DNA from: Citreicoccus inhibens | GTDB taxonomy: Bacteria; Myxococcota; Myxococcia; Myxococcales; Myxococcaceae | Reading direction: 5' to 3' | Length of the DNA stretch: 64,000 nucleotides | Assembly: GCF_019039035.1 (NCBI RefSeq) | Contig: NZ_JAHNZT010000031.1 | Span: 37,984-101,983, forward strand | Program-made: the position numbers and the translations under genes | Notes under the pieces: model-generated | Databases searched by the model: none | What the model saw: the letters and a program-made list of their open reading frames with translations, nothing else | What the model was told of the DNA's origin: nothing | Part shown: in pieces, positions 62,418 through 64,000 of the stretch | How the letters are laid out: every line of letters starts with the position of its first letter | Position numbering within the stretch: the stretch's first letter is position 1

Positions 62418-63554
62418 CTAGCGACCCTGCATGGATTCAACCCGGTCGAAGAGGGGCGCCAGCGCGTCTTCCATTGCGTTGGCCGTCGCATCGCCGCTCT
62501 GGTTGGTGATGATGAACACCCCCAGCTGATACTTCGGCACGATGTAGAGATAGCATTGCGCGCGAGGTACGCCGCCGTGATGCACGTAGTGGGTGCCCAA
62601 CTGGCTGCTCTGGCCGATGTTCCAGAAATAGCCAATGCTGAAGTCTTCCGCGAAGCGCACCAGCGGCTTGTGTGACTCTGTCACCGTGGGATGGTTACTC
62701 AACTGCAAGCGCAAGTACTTGACTATCTCCGGCATTGTCGTCTTTACGGCTCCTGCAGCACCCCAGGGCAACAGTGGCATCGGCGTGGTGCCGACCGGGT
62801 TGTCGCTGTGGTAGCCAGGCGCCAGGCGGCTGGTGTCCTGGGCACGAAGGTGCAGCCACGTATCGTGCATACCGGCTTCCCTCGCCAGGAACTCCGCGAG
62901 CAACGATTCGTAGGGGGCCCCGTGGATCTTCTCGAGGGCGTGCGCGACCAACTCGGTGCCGGCGCTCGAGTAAGCATAGTCCTTGCCGAGCGGGCCCTTG
63001 ATGCTGACGGTGTGCAGGTCCTCCCAGAATCGCGGCTGCCCGTAGTCCGCGTAGGCGGCATTGAGCTTTGCCGGAGTGTCATGCGCCGTGAAGTCCCTCA
63101 ACACCTCATTCACTTGCAGTGGCAACATCCCCGGCATGCCGCTGGTGTGGGTGACCAGATGGCGCAGCCGGATGGGCTCGCCGTCTGACTGCAGGTTCGG
63201 ATAGGCGGACGGCAGATACTTTTGTATCGGGTCGTCGAGGGTCGCCTTGCCTTCGCGGACGGCGTTCGCCAACAGCAGACCGGCGAAGGTCTTGCTGACC
63301 GACCCGATCTCATAGAGGGTCGTATCATCGGGCGGATTGGACTTGCCGGTCTCCAGCTCGCCCCGATGCAGGATGAACTCCTCGCCGCGATAGACCACCG
63401 CGATCGAGGTTGCGTGCAGCAGTCTTGACTGAAGCAGGATCGTCGCGGCTTGGTTCATTGCCGCGGGAATATCGCGGTCAGCCACGGAGCCAGTCGTCTT
63501 GCAAGCGGCCAGCACCAACATCATTCCAGCAATGGCTACAGAGAGTTTGTTCAT
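62418..63554 (-). CDS. class C beta-lactamase-like serine hydrolase, lipoprotein
   Basis: A 378-residue exported enzyme. The ATG at 63554 gives a lipoprotein signal (MNKLSVAIAGMMLVLAAC). SxxK is in EIGSVSKTFAG; the second motif reads YSSAG, not the YxN of true AmpC, and the third is probably HHGG near residue 330. This points to an esterase or peptidase of the family rather than a strong beta-lactamase. Base composition looks lower in GC than the core genes. Its end abuts the transposase remnant, so the last residues may be altered. Confidence 0.87.
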   Translation of the reverse strand: MNKLSVAIAGMMLVLAACKTTGSVADRDIPAAMNQAATILLQSRLLHATSIAVVYRGEEFILHRGELETGKSNPPDDTTLYEIGSVSKTFAGLLLANAVREGKATLDDPIQKYLPSAYPNLQSDGEPIRLRHLVTHTSGMPGMLPLQVNEVLRDFTAHDTPAKLNAAYADYGQPRFWEDLHTVSIKGPLGKDYAYSSAGTELVAHALEKIHGAPYESLLAEFLAREAGMHDTWLHLRAQDTSRLAPGYHSDNPVGTTPMPLLPWGAAGAVKTTMPEIVKYLRLQLSNHPTVTESHKPLVRFAEDFSIGYFWNIGQSSQLGTHYVHHGGVPRAQCYLYIVPKYQLGVFIITNQSGDATANAMEDALAPLFDRVESMQGR

Positions 63555-63566
63555 CAGACGCATCAT

Positions 63567-63956
63567 CCAGAGGGGGACGATCAGTCTCGCACACCCCCCA
63601 GGTCGGAACCAGCCGCGCGAGATGAAGTCGCGATTCCCTCGCTTCGAGCGCGGGCCGGTCCTGGGACTCAGGACGGCCTCAATGCGGCTCCACTCGTCAT
63701 CGCCCAGCTCATGCGCCGTTTCCTGGAGGTCAAGCAGGTTCGCTGCATAGTCCAAGCGCAGGGCCGTAGGCCCCATCTCGAAGAAGGACGCCATCAATCG
63801 CGCCGTCTCGGCAGCGGTCGCGCGTGTCCGCCCGCCGAGGTCGAGCGGTTGCTCGCCGCGCGGGGGCCATGAGCTAAACCAAGGATCGTAATTCTCGTCC
63901 GGCCTCAGGCGGTGCGCCTGAGGTCGGTGCGGCGCAGGAATGGACTGGCGAAGCAC
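63567..63956 (-). pseudogene. gene fragment read in frame into the lactamase-like gene
   Basis: The frame of the lactamase-like gene remains open for about 130 codons upstream of its signal peptide. Part of it looks like real protein (MASFFEMGPTALRLDYAANL, then DDEWSRIEAVLSPRTGP, which recalls the start of IS5-type transposases). It has no stop of its own, suggesting a truncated gene left by rearrangement. Confidence 0.3.
63903..63923. terminator. tight hairpin near the right edge
   Basis: CCTCAGGCG and CGCCTGAGG, perfect 9-bp arms with a 3-nt GTG loop. It overlaps a stop codon on the minus strand and may be a terminator or the end of a mobile element. Confidence 0.4.
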
Positions 63957-64000
63957 TGGGCGGAGCGAGCGGCGAGGTAGGCATGCACCCGGGCCATGAG
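63905..64000 (-). CDS. possible 3' end of a gene entering from the right
   Basis: The minus strand is open from the window edge for 31 codons to a TGA inside the hairpin. The sequence (RVHAYLAARSAQCFASPF) is plausible but too short to assign. Confidence 0.25.
   Translation of the reverse strand, partial: LMARVHAYLAARSAQCFASPFLRRTDLRRTA

Overview
The window is about 64 kb of high-GC DNA (mostly near 70%, by eye) from a fruiting myxobacterium of the Myxococcus/Corallococcus group. The strongest marker is a 229-residue FruA-type response regulator with its Asp59 (8031-8720). It is flanked by an SP21-like small heat shock protein and a stand-alone MbtH protein. GTG starts, ATGA start/stop overlaps and a marked GC bias at third positions fit this assignment.

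Layout. 1-7.5 kb: 3' end of polA, then a minus-strand set (DivIVA-domain protein, YggU, membrane metallopeptidase, helical protein), a HEAT-repeat lipoprotein or secreted protein, a zinc-ribbon J-domain protein, and a SpoIIM/RDD membrane pair. 7.5-12.5 kb: hsp20, fruA, mbtH, a secreted protein, a macro-like/TIR-like fusion and a D-amino-acid-metabolising PLP enzyme. 12.5-23.7 kb: prolyl oligopeptidase, PBP4-type carboxypeptidase, a short RdgC with a translationally coupled partner, an M1 aminopeptidase, a DUF47-PiT phosphate transport pair and a haem-oxygenase-like metalloenzyme. 23.9-28.6 kb: a compact urate degradation operon (flavin hydroxylase, allantoinase, allantoicase, OHCU decarboxylase, HIU hydrolase), followed by convergent thiD.

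29.5-52.5 kb: a type VI secretion locus in two plus-strand blocks plus one minus-strand block. Block one holds a helical protein, a degenerate adenylate-forming enzyme, a DUF4280 PAAR-like tip, a TssA/IglI-like protein and TssG. Block two holds tssB, tssC, an Hcp candidate, tssK, tssE, a VgrG without needle, a separate beta-helix needle, tssF, tssL, a small helical protein, tssM and tssJ. The minus-strand block holds a second VgrG with a helical tail and a 708-residue coiled-coil protein. No ClpV (TssH) is encoded here. VgrG architecture differs between the two copies in a way that suggests a split spike and a cargo-carrying spike.

52.6-64 kb is accessory DNA of somewhat lower GC. It holds a secreted zinc peptidase with a ricin-type lectin domain and an alkylation-repair neighbourhood (Ada, a SnoaL-like protein, a histone-deacetylase-like amidohydrolase, a mini Ada zinc-domain protein, AlkA-like glycosylase, Ogt, AlkB). 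After that come a repeat-containing unknown protein, an IS256-type transposase remnant abutting a class C beta-lactamase-like lipoprotein, and gene fragments at the right edge. All functional statements are from reading the sequence; no database search was possible.
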